Shown piece after piece: positions 24,822 to 33,244 of a stretch of DNA of 64,000 nt; the first letter of the stretch is position 1, and each line of letters opens with the position of its first letter. Made by a program: the position numbers and the translations under genes. A model generated the notes under the pieces. The model saw only the letters and a list, made by a program, of their open reading frames with translations. It did not search any database and was not told where the DNA came from. Source of the stretch: JAABRT01 sp038259155 (lineage in GTDB: Bacteria > Gemmatimonadota > Gemmatimonadetes > Gemmatimonadales > Gemmatimonadaceae); contig JBBSPE010000001.1 in the NCBI GenBank assembly GCA_038259155.1, positions 1 through 64,000 on the forward strand, read 5' to 3'.

Positions 24822-25577
24822 ATGAACAACTCGCTCTGGGACGCATTCAAGCAGGGCGACGAGCCTGCGCGTACGCGCCTGCTGCAGGACCATCTGGGGC
24901 TGGTACACCATGTCGCACGTCAGATGTCGCGCACACTTGCGGTGCGTGCCGACTTTGACGAACTCGTGAGCGCTGGCACCCTCGGGCTCATGACTGCGCT
25001 TGACGGCTTTGATCCGTCGCGCGGTCTGGCGTTCAGCACCTTCGCCGCACCGCGCATTCGCGGCGCAATCCTCGACGAACTGCGAAAGCAGGACCACGTG
25101 CCGCGCTCCATTCGCCGCAAGACGCGGGAGATCGCCGCCGCGCGCGAGACGCTCATGCGCGTGCTCGGCCGCATCCCCGACAACGACGAGTTGTGCGAGC
25201 ATCTCGGCGTCGATCAGGAAACGCTCTGGCGCTGGCAGGCCGACGTGGAAGGCGCGCACCACATTCCGCTGGATCGTGCGCCCGGCGAGCGCGAATCACA
25301 TGCGCCTGCCCCCATCGAAATTCTCACCACCAGTGAGGATTCCGAGATCGAGGAGTCGATCAACCACGAGCAGGAGGTCCATCACCTCAAGGACGCGATT
25401 CTGCGTCTCAAGGAGCAGGAACGCATCGTGCTGTCGCTGTACTACTTCGAGGAGCTCAAGCTGCACGAGATTGCGAAGGTGTTGGAGCTCACGGAATCAC
25501 GCGTGTCACAGATCCGCAGCAAGGCGCTCGGCAAGTTGCGCACGGATCTCTCGCCGATTCGGGAGCGCATCGCGTGA
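24822..25577 (+). CDS. fliA: FliA/WhiG-type flagellar sigma factor
   Basis: The 251-residue product is a sigma-70 family factor of the FliA type. Region 2 is seen in HLGLVHHVARQM, ELVSAGTLGLMTALDGFDPS and FSTFAAPRIRGAILDELRKQ; region 3 in RLKQ-like and EHLGVD segments; region 4 in LKEQERIVLSLYYFEELKLH followed by VLELTESRVSQIRSKAL. It would transcribe late flagellar genes. ATG 24822 is chosen over GTG 24789 since it begins the conserved segment; the latter would add 11 residues. No FlgM anti-sigma gene is seen in the window. Confidence 0.92.
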   Translation: MNNSLWDAFKQGDEPARTRLLQDHLGLVHHVARQMSRTLAVRADFDELVSAGTLGLMTALDGFDPSRGLAFSTFAAPRIRGAILDELRKQDHVPRSIRRKTREIAAARETLMRVLGRIPDNDELCEHLGVDQETLWRWQADVEGAHHIPLDRAPGERESHAPAPIEILTTSEDSEIEESINHEQEVHHLKDAILRLKEQERIVLSLYYFEELKLHEIAKVLELTESRVSQIRSKALGKLRTDLSPIRERIA

Positions 25578-26242
25578 TTGGCCGACTCACACCACGCTTT
25601 ACGCCGCGAGGCGCCCGCGTGTCGCGTGCGACGCCGTCGTATCTGCCAGCGGCGCCTGCCGCTGCGTCGTCCACGCGCTGGGGAATGGTGGCCGGCCTGA
25701 CGCTGGGCGTCACGGCGATTGGCCTGGTTGCTGGTGCGGCCATTGCCGAGCCGGATCAGATGGCACCGCTGGCGCGCTGGACCGGGGAGCAGATCGCGAT
25801 GCGCGCCGGCCCGTGGTGGGACATGACGCGCAGCGCCTCGCTCGACCTGATTGGCTCCATTGGGAGTCGCGTGCTGTCCGTCGTGCGCGAAGAACGTTCA
25901 CCGCGTGAACTGGCCATGATCCTTGTCGGATCGGCGGCCGTCGTGTTCGCCGTCGGGGCGGTAGGGTTGCGCGGGCGTGCGTCGCGCCGTGCCGGCATGG
26001 GTGCCGCACACGCGAAGGCGTCCGAAGCACGCGATCTCTCGCTTGTGACAGCGCCCGCCGCTCGCATGCAGACACCGCGTCGCGCATTCACCCGCACCAC
26101 GCCCACCGAGGTTCGCGCGCTGGTCGAGCGTGGTTCATCGCTCACCGACATTGCGCGGCGTACCGGGATGCCGGTGGACGCGGTACGCACGTTGCTGGCG
26201 GTGGCGGATCCGTCCGGGCAGTTGCCGGTGCGGACGGCGTAG
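25574..26242 (+). CDS. Membrane protein with C-terminal helix-turn-helix-like segment, SwrB position
   Basis: The 222-residue protein has two hydrophobic segments (about 38-60 and 115-135), a basic linker and a C-terminal segment at about 178-210 (VRALVERGSSLTDIARRTGM, then DAVRTLL) that looks like a helix-turn-helix. It overlaps fliA by four bases and ends the operon. In Bacillus, swrB lies directly after sigD in the same flhA-flhF-ylxH-sigD order. The position is comparable, but sequence similarity to SwrB is not evident to me. Function unknown; a role in gate assembly or control is inference. Confidence 0.7.
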   Translation: MIGRLTPRFTPRGARVSRATPSYLPAAPAAASSTRWGMVAGLTLGVTAIGLVAGAAIAEPDQMAPLARWTGEQIAMRAGPWWDMTRSASLDLIGSIGSRVLSVVREERSPRELAMILVGSAAVVFAVGAVGLRGRASRRAGMGAAHAKASEARDLSLVTAPAARMQTPRRAFTRTTPTEVRALVERGSSLTDIARRTGMPVDAVRTLLAVADPSGQLPVRTA

Positions 26243-26333
26243 CGGTCGTGTCCGGCACGCCGCTCGACTGCACGGCTTCACTGCTCTCTGACCTCCGACA
26301 ACGAACTCCCATTTTGACGAGGCGTGCGGCGCG

Positions 26334-27038
26334 CTAGCCGTTTGGTACGTTCGCCGGCTGCGCAATCACGCCGCCAAGTGCGCCACGGTGCTCGCGGGTG
26401 TGCGCCCAATCGTCCGCCGATTGCGGCAGAAAGAACGATCCCGTGAGCTCGTCCTGCAGCAGTGCGCCGGGCTCACGATGCGTGTTCGCGGCGATGAACG
26501 CGTCGGTCTCCGACACCATGCGCCTGTAATGCTGCGCTGCTTCTGCAATGCTGTACGGGCCAGCGAAACGGAGATACGCTGCGTCCTCCTGCGTGAGGGT
26601 TCGGCGGCGGAACTGCTCAAGGTACGAGGCAGGATTGAGCCCGGGATTTTTCTCCACCACGGCCCAAACCAGCGCCGGAAACGGAAGAATGTGAGTGTCC
26701 GCGAATATTGCGTCCACCAGGTCGCGCGGCTCTCGACGGTTTGCCAGTGCGACCAGCTTGTTGATCGCCAGGTCAATCGGGTGGAGCATCACACCGCCGC
26801 CCGGTATTTCGACGAGCGGCAGGAAGCGCCACGCCGACTCGTGCGCCCAGTCCAGAGCCGTGGACTCACCATCGCGTCCCACCACCGCGCTCACCAATCC
26901 ACGATGCTCAGCGATGGTGCGCACGTCGTAGCCCTCGGCCTCAAGGACGCGCGCGTCAACGGCGAAGCTCTGGGTCGCGGCATCGTTGCAGCCGGCGGGT
27001 CCGTTCACCGACGGCGGCCGCAAGTGATCAAGCCGCAT
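26334..27038 (-). pseudogene. AbiEii-like nucleotidyltransferase remnant, N-terminus lost
   Basis: The frame matches the C-terminal two thirds of AbiEii/AbiGii-type nucleotidyltransferases, the toxin part of abortive-infection toxin-antitoxin pairs: ATQSFAVDARVLEAEGYDVR, LDWAHESAWRFLPL, HPIDLAINKLVALANRREPR, DLVDAIF. The N-terminal catalytic segment (GGTALS-type motif) that should come first is missing; the frame runs straight into the small upstream ORF. ATG 27038 is the first plausible start but probably reflects a deletion rather than a real N-terminus. Likely inactive. It converges with the sigma operon at a distance of 91 bases. Confidence 0.6.
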
Positions 27039-27165
27039 CGCAGCGCGCCACTCGGCGCGCTTCCCGGACGCACACCATGGCCCTCGCGGCCTCGGCGCTG
27101 AGCGTTCGGCGGCTCCGCAGGCCACCCAAGCGGCCAGCTTGAGCAGCAGTTATCGTCTGCCTCAT
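27028..27165 (-). pseudogene. Short ORF, N-terminus of the partner normally upstream of AbiEii-like genes
   Basis: The 45-codon frame reads MRQTITAAQAGRLGGLRSRR followed by LSAEAARAMVCVREARR, similar to the N-terminus of small proteins that I associate with such nucleotidyltransferase genes. After VREARR the expected aromatic-rich part is absent and the frame ends in unrelated sequence. The ORF overlaps the remnant on its left by a few bases in another frame. A deletion that removed the end of this gene and the start of the next explains both. GTTAGGAC stands directly before its ATG on the minus strand, which resembles an integron core site. Confidence 0.45.
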
Positions 27166-27307
27166 GTCCTAACGTAAGCGCTCATGATCTTTCGGGCACC
27201 CGTGGCCTGGTTGGAATCGCCCCTCTCCGGTGGGACGTTTCAGTACAGGTCACAGAATCACCGCCGATTATCAGCCGTTCCTTGTGAAGTCGGCAAACCT
27301 GTCCGCC

Positions 27308-28945
27308 CTACCCCCCCACGGCTAGCCGCTCGTGCACCGAGCGCACCGCACTCGAGCCTTCACCAACCGCCGCCGCTACGCGCTTGGTGGACCGCGCACG
27401 CACATCGCCGACGGCAAAGAATCCCGGCCGCGACGTTTCATACGGCAGCGGTGAAAACGCGGGACCCCTCACCACATCGCTGTCGGTGAGCACGAACCCG
27501 CGCGCATCGAGAGCGACAAAATCACCCAGCCAATCGGTAAACGGCACCGCCCCCACAAAACAGAACACGCCCACGCACTCCCGATCGGTGGAGTCGCCAC
27601 TCGCATTGCTGCGAACGGTGATTGACTCGAGATGCTTGCCGCCATGCAACGCCACCACCTCGCTGTGCACATCCACCGTGATATTGGGTGACTGCTCGAT
27701 GCGATCAATGAGATACGCCGACATCGACTTGGTGAGGTCGTCGCCGCGAATCGCGATGGTGACCTGCGCCTCGCGCGCGAGGTACAGCGCCGCTTGGCCG
27801 GCCGAGTTGCCGCCGCCCACCACGGTCACCGGGCCGGTGCCGCACACCCGGGCCTCGAGATCGGTGGCCGCGTAGTACACGCCGTTGCCTTCGAACCGCT
27901 CCATGCCGTCGATCGGCAGTTTGCGGTATTGCACACCCAACGCGGCAATAACGGACCGCGTGATGATCTCCGCGCCATCCGTGAGGGTCAGGCGGTAGCC
28001 CTCACACACCGGATGTACCGCTACAACCTCGCACGGACTGTTGATGTGCGCGCCCAGTCGCTGCGCCTGCAGCGCGGCCCGTTCCACCAGATCACCGCCT
28101 GAAATGCCAGTCGGAAACCCGACGTAGTTTTCAATGCGCGAACTGGCTCCCGCCTGCCCGCCCACACCCACGCGGTCCAGCAGCAGCGTGTCGAGTCCTT
28201 CCGACGCGCCGTACACCGCGGATGCCAAGCCCGCGGGCCCCGCGCCCACCACCACGAGATCGTACACGCGCCCCTCTGACGGCTGATACGTGAGCCCCAG
28301 GTGCTCCGCCAGTTCGCCCACCGTTGGTGTGCGCAGCACCGCCGTGCTCGTGATGACCACCGGCGTGTCAGCCGGCCCGATACCAAGCGCGTTCAGGAAG
28401 TCGCGTACCTCGCGCACTTCCTCAGAATCGAGGTCAATCCATGTGTGGGCGATCTGCTGGTGCCGGAGCCAGCTGCGGAGCTCGAGCACCAACTTGGAGA
28501 AACGCGATCCCACAACGCGCAAGGACGACGCGGCGGCCTTGCCCTTGAGCAGCTCGCGACGCGCCACAAACGCGGAGAACGCCAGGTCACCGATGTCCGG
28601 ATCGCTGACGGACAGCTGGCGGAACTCGTCCAGGTTGAGGCGGCGCAAGGTGGTGGGGCGCGACGTGCGCAGGCGCAGGAAGGCGCGCTGGCCCGTGAGC
28701 AGGCCGAGTTCGCCCAGAAACCGACCGGCGCCGTGGCTGGCGATCACCGTGTCCTCGCGGGAGACGGTGTCGTGCCGGAGCACGTCCACCTGGCCATCGA
28801 GAATCACGTCGAAGTGCGTGTACACCTCGCCTTCGCGGATCAGGAAGGCGTCCGTCGCAAGCTGTTCAACGTGCCCGTAGGCCTCGAGGCGTTCGAGCTG
28901 TGCGGTGGTGAGGTCGGGGAACGCGTCGTCGAGCGGGTTGGTCAT
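27308..28945 (-). CDS. cNMP-binding domain + thioredoxin-reductase-like FAD oxidoreductase
   Basis: The 545-residue protein has three parts. An N-terminal cyclic-nucleotide-binding domain (about 1-130: DGQVDVLRHDTVSREDTV, GRFLGELGLLTGQRAFL), a small Trx/Grx-like domain (about 140-215), and a thioredoxin-reductase-like module with FAD site VVGAGPAGLASAVYG and NADPH site VVGGGNSAGQAALYL. The redox CxxC of true thioredoxin reductase is absent; the site reads GGQAGASSRIENYVGFP, as in related non-thioredoxin oxidoreductases. The substrate is unknown. The ATG at 28945 overlaps the upstream frame stop as ATGA, so it was coupled to that gene. Confidence 0.85.
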   Translation of the reverse strand: MTNPLDDAFPDLTTAQLERLEAYGHVEQLATDAFLIREGEVYTHFDVILDGQVDVLRHDTVSREDTVIASHGAGRFLGELGLLTGQRAFLRLRTSRPTTLRRLNLDEFRQLSVSDPDIGDLAFSAFVARRELLKGKAAASSLRVVGSRFSKLVLELRSWLRHQQIAHTWIDLDSEEVREVRDFLNALGIGPADTPVVITSTAVLRTPTVGELAEHLGLTYQPSEGRVYDLVVVGAGPAGLASAVYGASEGLDTLLLDRVGVGGQAGASSRIENYVGFPTGISGGDLVERAALQAQRLGAHINSPCEVVAVHPVCEGYRLTLTDGAEIITRSVIAALGVQYRKLPIDGMERFEGNGVYYAATDLEARVCGTGPVTVVGGGNSAGQAALYLAREAQVTIAIRGDDLTKSMSAYLIDRIEQSPNITVDVHSEVVALHGGKHLESITVRSNASGDSTDRECVGVFCFVGAVPFTDWLGDFVALDARGFVLTDSDVVRGPAFSPLPYETSRPGFFAVGDVRARSTKRVAAAVGEGSSAVRSVHERLAVGG

Positions 28946-29676
28946 GGCGCCGGGGGCGAAGGGAATGGTCCATGCGAGGGCCCCTTCGGGTCCCGGAGGG
29001 CGATGTCGTAAGTGCTGCCCTCGGCATTGGGAAAGAGTTCTGGCAGGAGAGTCGAACACGGGGCCGGCCTGAGGAGCAGCTCCACCGAAAGGCTGTCGAT
29101 GGCCACCGGCTCGTCAGAGTATATCGCATTCTCGATGAGGAAATGCTCATGCCGATTGAGCGAGCTCGTCATGATGAGATCTGCAACGGCGCGCGTCCCC
29201 GCGCTCTCCGCATTCGCGCTGTCAGCAACAGCGTCTCGCTAGGACGCAGGTCCGGCGATGGGCTCAGCGTCTGCGGCGCTTGGCGTATCTGGATTCCTGG
29301 CACCCAACCCACCGCATCCCGCTCGCTGCAGAGACCGTTGATCGAACGGAAGACCAATGGCGAAGGCGGCATCACCGGTTGCGGGAAGCGCGATCTGAAC
29401 CGGGAAGTAGCAGGGATGGCGCAAGACGAGTTCGACGGCTCCTTCCGGCACTTCCGATAGCGCAAACCGCCCATCCGCGCCGGTCGTGACACCGATTCGC
29501 TCCCCACGAATCATCACTTGCACGGTCGGAATTGGCGACACCGTGCCGACCTGAAGTATACGTCCGGAAACGATGCGGGCGCGTTGGGGGGCATTGGCGT
29601 CTGCGCGCGGAGGCGTCGCAGCTGCGATGATGCCGATGGCCAGTAGGAGCGGGCTCAGTACAGTCCAGCGAGGCAT
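28942..29676 (-). pseudogene. Secreted carboxypeptidase-regulatory-like protein broken by an in-frame TAG
   Basis: ATG 29676 begins a signal peptide (PRWTVLSPLLLAIG...) and a carboxypeptidase regulatory-like fold with TVSPIPTVQVMIRGERIGV, GADGRFALSEVPEG. A TAG at 29239-29241 ends it at 145 residues. The same frame then stays open for 98 more codons of protein-like composition (MTSSLNRHEHFLIENAIYSD, VAIDSLSVELLL) and ends with TGA at 28942, overlapping the ATG of the next gene as ATGA. The overlap and same frame argue that the original gene was 245 codons and suffered a nonsense mutation. The alternative is that only 29239-29676 is a real gene. Confidence 0.65.
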
Positions 29677-29826
29677 GGGCTCTCCGGGTGGAAGCGATTT
29701 GCGAACATCTCTCTCACGTCCAAACAAAGCTGACGGACAAGTCGCCGCGCTACCGATGACACTGAGCGTGATCGGCTGTGAGCACGAAGTCGACTGATTG
29801 CTTCTGAGAGAGCGTGCAGAAATCGA

Positions 29827-30381
29827 CTATGGCGGTGGCTGTCCTACCGTGCCATTGATCAAACCGGACGCTGACACCGACGGTCCACCGCTGAACTCAC
29901 TTCCGGCAACCGCGTCAATTGCGAACTCCACCCGTCCGCCATCCACGCAGCTGAGCGCCTGAAAAATGACGGCACCACTCGAACCGGCCGATTGCGTTGA
30001 CAGTTCATTTGTGGGGTCGTACACGTAGAGGTCAGCTCTCCGCGGCTGATCGAACACAAACGTGTTCGGAAATGAAAGCGGCTGTCCGAGTGTTATGTCG
30101 GAAACGACCGCGCTCAATCTCCAGAACGGGGCGTCCGACGCGGGACCGCCGAATGCAATGTGTACGCTGGGCGTAGCGACGGCGCCCGGTTCCCACGCAC
30201 CGCACCACACATACAGTTTTGCGCCCGACACGAAGTTGACGCGCGTCTGGTTGTCACGTGTGAACACGACGGTGTTGACTTCGGGGAGCGGCTCAACCGC
30301 CAACGGAAGATCACTACCACACGACGCGGCGGTCGCCAACAAGGTCCCGGCAATAAGAAATGCTTTGACTGAACGATGCAA
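29827..30381 (-). CDS. Putative lipoprotein, unknown function
   Basis: The 184-residue protein starts at TTG 30381, with GGGAGG four bases ahead; no ATG is available. It has a lipoprotein-type signal (HRSVKAFLIAGTLLATAASC, Cys about residue 21) and a soluble domain of mixed beta character with two later cysteines (YVWCGAW, ALSCVDGG). The frame is open much further upstream but that part is Arg-rich shadow. Nothing in the sequence names a function. It lies in the accessory segment beside an IS91-type remnant. Confidence 0.65.
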   Translation of the reverse strand: MHRSVKAFLIAGTLLATAASCGSDLPLAVEPLPEVNTVVFTRDNQTRVNFVSGAKLYVWCGAWEPGAVATPSVHIAFGGPASDAPFWRLSAVVSDITLGQPLSFPNTFVFDQPRRADLYVYDPTNELSTQSAGSSGAVIFQALSCVDGGRVEFAIDAVAGSEFSGGPSVSASGLINGTVGQPPP

Positions 30382-30441
30382 AGTGCCTCCCGTAAGTGAC
30401 TCTGGGCGCGCATTCGTGCGATCGGCGGTGATACACGGCGG

Positions 30442-30960
30442 ATGGGGTGTGGTTGCGTCCTTCGTGCCACCAGGATCGCGCGCTATTGTGCCCGGAATCC
30501 GGTCGCGCTCGATCGGCTCACCTACGACCGAGCCGCCAAGGCGGTGACGTATCGGTCGGACAAGTCCGAGGGGCCAACGGCGGGCACGGACACCGTGGCC
30601 ACTCGCGTTCCTGGCCCGGGTGCTGCGCCACATCCCCCACCGGGGGCACGTCACGATGCGGCACGATGGCTGGTATGCCACTCGCCCGCGCGGCATGCGG
30701 GCGAAGGCGGCGCCCTCCGCCGCGGACGGGCCACCCGCGATCGTGCCCGCCCCACGGCTGGCGCCGACCGAGGCCACCCGCCGGCGGGCGGCACTGCTGC
30801 AACAGATTTTTGCAGTCGACCCGCTCGCGTGTCCGTCCTGCCACGGCACGATGCGGATCGTGGCGTTCACTACCCAGACGTCGGTGATCGACCAGATCCT
30901 CACCCACCTCCGCACCCGCGCGGCACACGCGACCCACGCCGGCGCGCGGAGCGTCCCATG
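30442..30960 (+). mobile_element. IS91-family transposase remnant, frameshifted
   Basis: Two frames together resemble the C-terminal third of IS91-type (Y2) transposases. The first frame (from about 30465) reads RYCARNPVALDRLTYDRAAK and TYRSDKSEGPTAGTDT; the second (to about 30930) reads LRHIPHRGHVTMRHDGWYAT, RPRGMR, APTEATRRRAALLQQIF and VDPLACPSCHGTMRIVAF with QILTHL. A frameshift near 30595 joins them. The catalytic part with the two tyrosines and the N-terminal zinc finger are absent. No element ends are recognised. It is a dead fragment. Confidence 0.75.
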
Positions 30961-31010
30961 CGCGTGCCGCGTCTCGCCCGTCATTCCCCGAACCACCCAA
31001 CCGGCGACCA

Positions 31011-31273
31011 ATGACAAGGACACCCCAGCACGACGCGCAGATCGCCAGGATGACATTCTCCTCCGTCTACCCGCACTTCGTAAGGTGACGTGCGCACATT
31101 TCTTCGAGCAGGCGACGCTCAACCCCAACTCCCACCTGATCACCGGTACGATTTGCGGGTACCGCATCGAAGACATCGAGACGCCGCGCACTCGACAGGT
31201 CCGGTATCTCGACAAGCTCGTGGATGAACTGGCCAAGGGCCGAACGATGGAGAAGATCCCGCGTTCGCCCTGA
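31011..31273 (+). pseudogene. DUF2200-like protein gene with internal deletion
   Basis: ATG 31011 begins MTRTPQHDAQIARMTFSSVY followed by PHFVR and TGA, the usual N-terminus of DUF2200 proteins. A few bases on, in another frame, the C-terminal part appears: FFEQATLNPNSHLITGTICG, YRIEDIETP, VRYLDKLVDELAKGRTMEKI, ending at 31273. The central part that should contain KVERKGRTKAE-like sequence is missing. A deletion with loss of frame is the simplest explanation. Adjacent to the IS91 remnant. Confidence 0.65.
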
Positions 31274-31292
31274 GCGCCCAGGCGCTGACGGG

Positions 31293-32161
31293 CTATCGCC
31301 GCCCGGTCCAGATGGCCATCAGCCCGCACGCGTCGGAGCCGGCGAGGCTCTGGAGCTCGGCTGGAGCGGCGGCGACGGAGGCGTACGCTTCGATCGCCTG
31401 CGCCGACGTCGCGATGACCACGTCGTCGATCGACTGTCGCACGGCCATGAACCGGTCGAGGCCCTGTTGCCCCCCGCCGAGTCGCTCGATCTCGCGTTGA
31501 CCCTCCACGGTGTAGGCCTCCTCGAGCATCCCGGTGAGGCGGACCCCGTCGAGCAGCACGACGAACTGGCAGTTGCCGCCCCGACCGGCGAGCATCGGCC
31601 TGTTCTTGTACCGCTGCAACCGCACAAAACGCTGGCCACCGAGCAGGTGCGAAATCCGGGCGGCGTTCCGCATTTCGAGGTCTTCCGGTGTCATGAACCA
31701 TGCCGACACGGCGCCAAGCCGCGCGCGGTCCATGCGATCGTAGAAGCCGCGAAGCGCCAAGGGGGGGGCGCCAAGATGTCGACGCGCCCGAGGTTCTGCG
31801 GCAGCGGGCTCACAATCGCGGTGAGCCCCCCATCGACCGCGTAGGTGAGCCACGACTGGAATGGTATGAAGCCGATTCGCGGGACGAGCACCCGCACGGA
31901 GTCCCCATCCGCCGCGCTGAACTCGACGCGCCCGGAATCGTTCGCGACGCGCGCCGCGCCTGAGCCGAGCTGCGCCTGCGCGTCGGGCACCGCGCGACCG
32001 CTCGAGTCGATGACCCGAACGCGCACGGTGCGCTCGCCGCCGTCCCGGGCGCTCGCTTGTGTCGCGCTCAGCACGAAGACTGCTGCAGCAAGCGCAAGCG
32101 TTCGAAGCGCCGTCGTCGCCGCCTGCCCGAGTGCACTGCAGCCCGCGATCCGTCGCATCAT
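31293..32161 (-). pseudogene. TonB-plug/carboxypeptidase-regulatory-like protein, frameshifted at a G8 run
   Basis: From ATG 32161 a signal peptide (RTLALAAAVFVLSATQASA) precedes a carboxypeptidase regulatory-like region (VRVRVIDSSGRAVPDAQAQL). The frame then turns to noise near 31765. In the next frame, the sequence continues as expected with FYDRMDRARLGAVSAWFMTP, NAARISHLLGGQRF, and a TonB-plug-like RGGNCQFVVLLDGVRL, ending at 31293. The switch lies at eight G (31761-31768). The length from start to stop is 869 bases, so one added G would restore a 289-codon frame. This may be a pseudogene, a sequencing error or slipped-strand variation. Confidence 0.7.
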
Positions 32162-32195
32162 GGTTTGCTCCGTGCGCGGTACACAATCCAGCCCG

Positions 32196-32329
32196 GCCGA
32201 ACGCTGCGCGAAGCCGGATCGCGCCCGGCTTTCCGGCATCGGTGGCGTACCGCACCACTGTGACTTCGCGCCGGCAACGGCGCCAGTTTCGGTGCCGGCA
32301 TGTGCTTCCTTAGCAACGCAAAGTTAGGT
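32196..32329 (-). other. attC-like recombination site after the P-loop kinase gene
   Basis: On the minus strand the site begins with ACCTAAC (fits RYYYAAC), overlapping the TAA stop of the preceding gene as in many integron cassettes. It ends with GTTCGGC (one mismatch to GTTRRRY). Between them are paired segments: CGCA/TGCG, GCTTC/GAAGC and CCGG/CCGG. The total of 134 bases is within the size range of attC sites. It stands between two minus-strand genes. Confidence 0.4.
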
Positions 32330-32935
32330 AGCCTGCGGGGCAGTGGGCACGCGCGACAACCCGAAGTGCGCAATGATCTGCTCGGCCACGTCGGCCGCCG
32401 CCATGGTTGTCGTCTCGAGGCGCAGATAGTCCGCGCGCGCGTCGAACTCGCCCTGCGAGCTCAGCTGATACGTCGCGTCATCGGCCAGCAGTCGTGCGCG
32501 CGAGGCCGCGAGATCGCGCTTGAAGGGCTTCTCCGCCAGACGAAACGGAGTTTCGTTGCGGCGCAGGCGCTCCGACTGGGTGGCCTCGAGTTCCACGAAC
32601 ACGACGCGTCCACCCCGGGCACGAAACGGCGCCACGTATGACTCGACCGCGGCGGCGTCGGCCGCGTGGTCGAACGCCCACACATACGTGAAGATCATTC
32701 CGGGCAACGTGCTCGCCGCGACCTCGTCAAACATGCGCCGTCGAAATTCCCCGACGAGCCGCTGAAATGCCGGAGTGCCAAAATCGAAAAACCGGAGTAC
32801 CAGATCAATGGTGTGGTGGTTGTGAAACAGCCGCAGCCCGGTGCGCGTCGCCAGCTCGTGGCCCACCGTCATCTTGCCCACCGCAGGGGGGCCCACGAGC
32901 ATCACGAGCATGGGAACGGGTGACGCGTCGAACAT
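32324..32935 (-). CDS. P-loop kinase-like protein, shikimate/adenylate kinase-like fold
   Basis: The 203-residue protein has a clear Walker A motif MLVGPPAVGKMTVGHEL (about residues 12-28) and downstream nucleoside/shikimate-kinase-like features (LFHNHHTIDLVLRFFDFG, and ESYVAPFRARGGRVVFVEL). It resembles small AAA/ATP-binding proteins in GNAT/phosphotransferase contexts; the substrate is unknown. ATG 32935 is chosen; an upstream GTG at 33091 would add 52 poorly structured residues. The stop codon lies within an integron-like RYYYAAC core, so it may be a gene cassette. Confidence 0.75.
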   Translation of the reverse strand: MFDASPVPMLVMLVGPPAVGKMTVGHELATRTGLRLFHNHHTIDLVLRFFDFGTPAFQRLVGEFRRRMFDEVAASTLPGMIFTYVWAFDHAADAAAVESYVAPFRARGGRVVFVELEATQSERLRRNETPFRLAEKPFKRDLAASRARLLADDATYQLSSQGEFDARADYLRLETTTMAAADVAEQIIAHFGLSRVPTAPQAT

Positions 32936-33129
32936 CGGCACCCCATCAATTGGTTTCGTCGTGTTGGCTAGCCAACGAGACTGTAGGATAAGTCGCGGGG
33001 CCACGGAATCACTCTCAAACCACGAGGGCAAAATGATTGCCGAGACGGCGGTCGTTGCTTCTACGCGATCGGTGGCGCTCGATTCTTCCACATGCGCAGC
33101 CGACCTTTGGGCCGCCGACTTATCCTACA

Positions 33130-33223
33130 GCCTCAACGTTGCGCTCTGCAGCAGCGCTCCAATGAAACTGCGCGCGGAGCGCGCATTCCGCAAAGCGCTG
33201 ACTGCAGCAACGTGTCGTTAGAC
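33130..33223 (-). other. attC-like recombination site after the lipoprotein gene
   Basis: On the minus strand GTCTAAC (33223-33217, an exact RYYYAAC) stands 22 bases after the stop of the 33245 gene. The far end reads GTTGAGGC (close to GTTRRRY). The arms pair in blocks: GTTGC (33207-33211 region) with 33038-type partner 33138-33142, CTGCAG (33202) with CTGCAG (33146), AGCGCTG (33194) with CAGCGCT (33152), leaving unpaired spacer bases as in attC sites. Length 94 bases. The rest of the 32936-33244 gap holds a perfect 14-base palindrome (32963) and no gene that I can support. Confidence 0.45.
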
Positions 33224-33244
33224 ATCGGCCGCGGATTCGACCGC

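Noticed and set aside
32963..32976. Perfect 14-base palindrome GTTGGCTAGCCAAC
   Set aside because: Single copy in the window, no second half-site pattern or gene link seen. It lies within the possible cassette gap but is not an attC feature.
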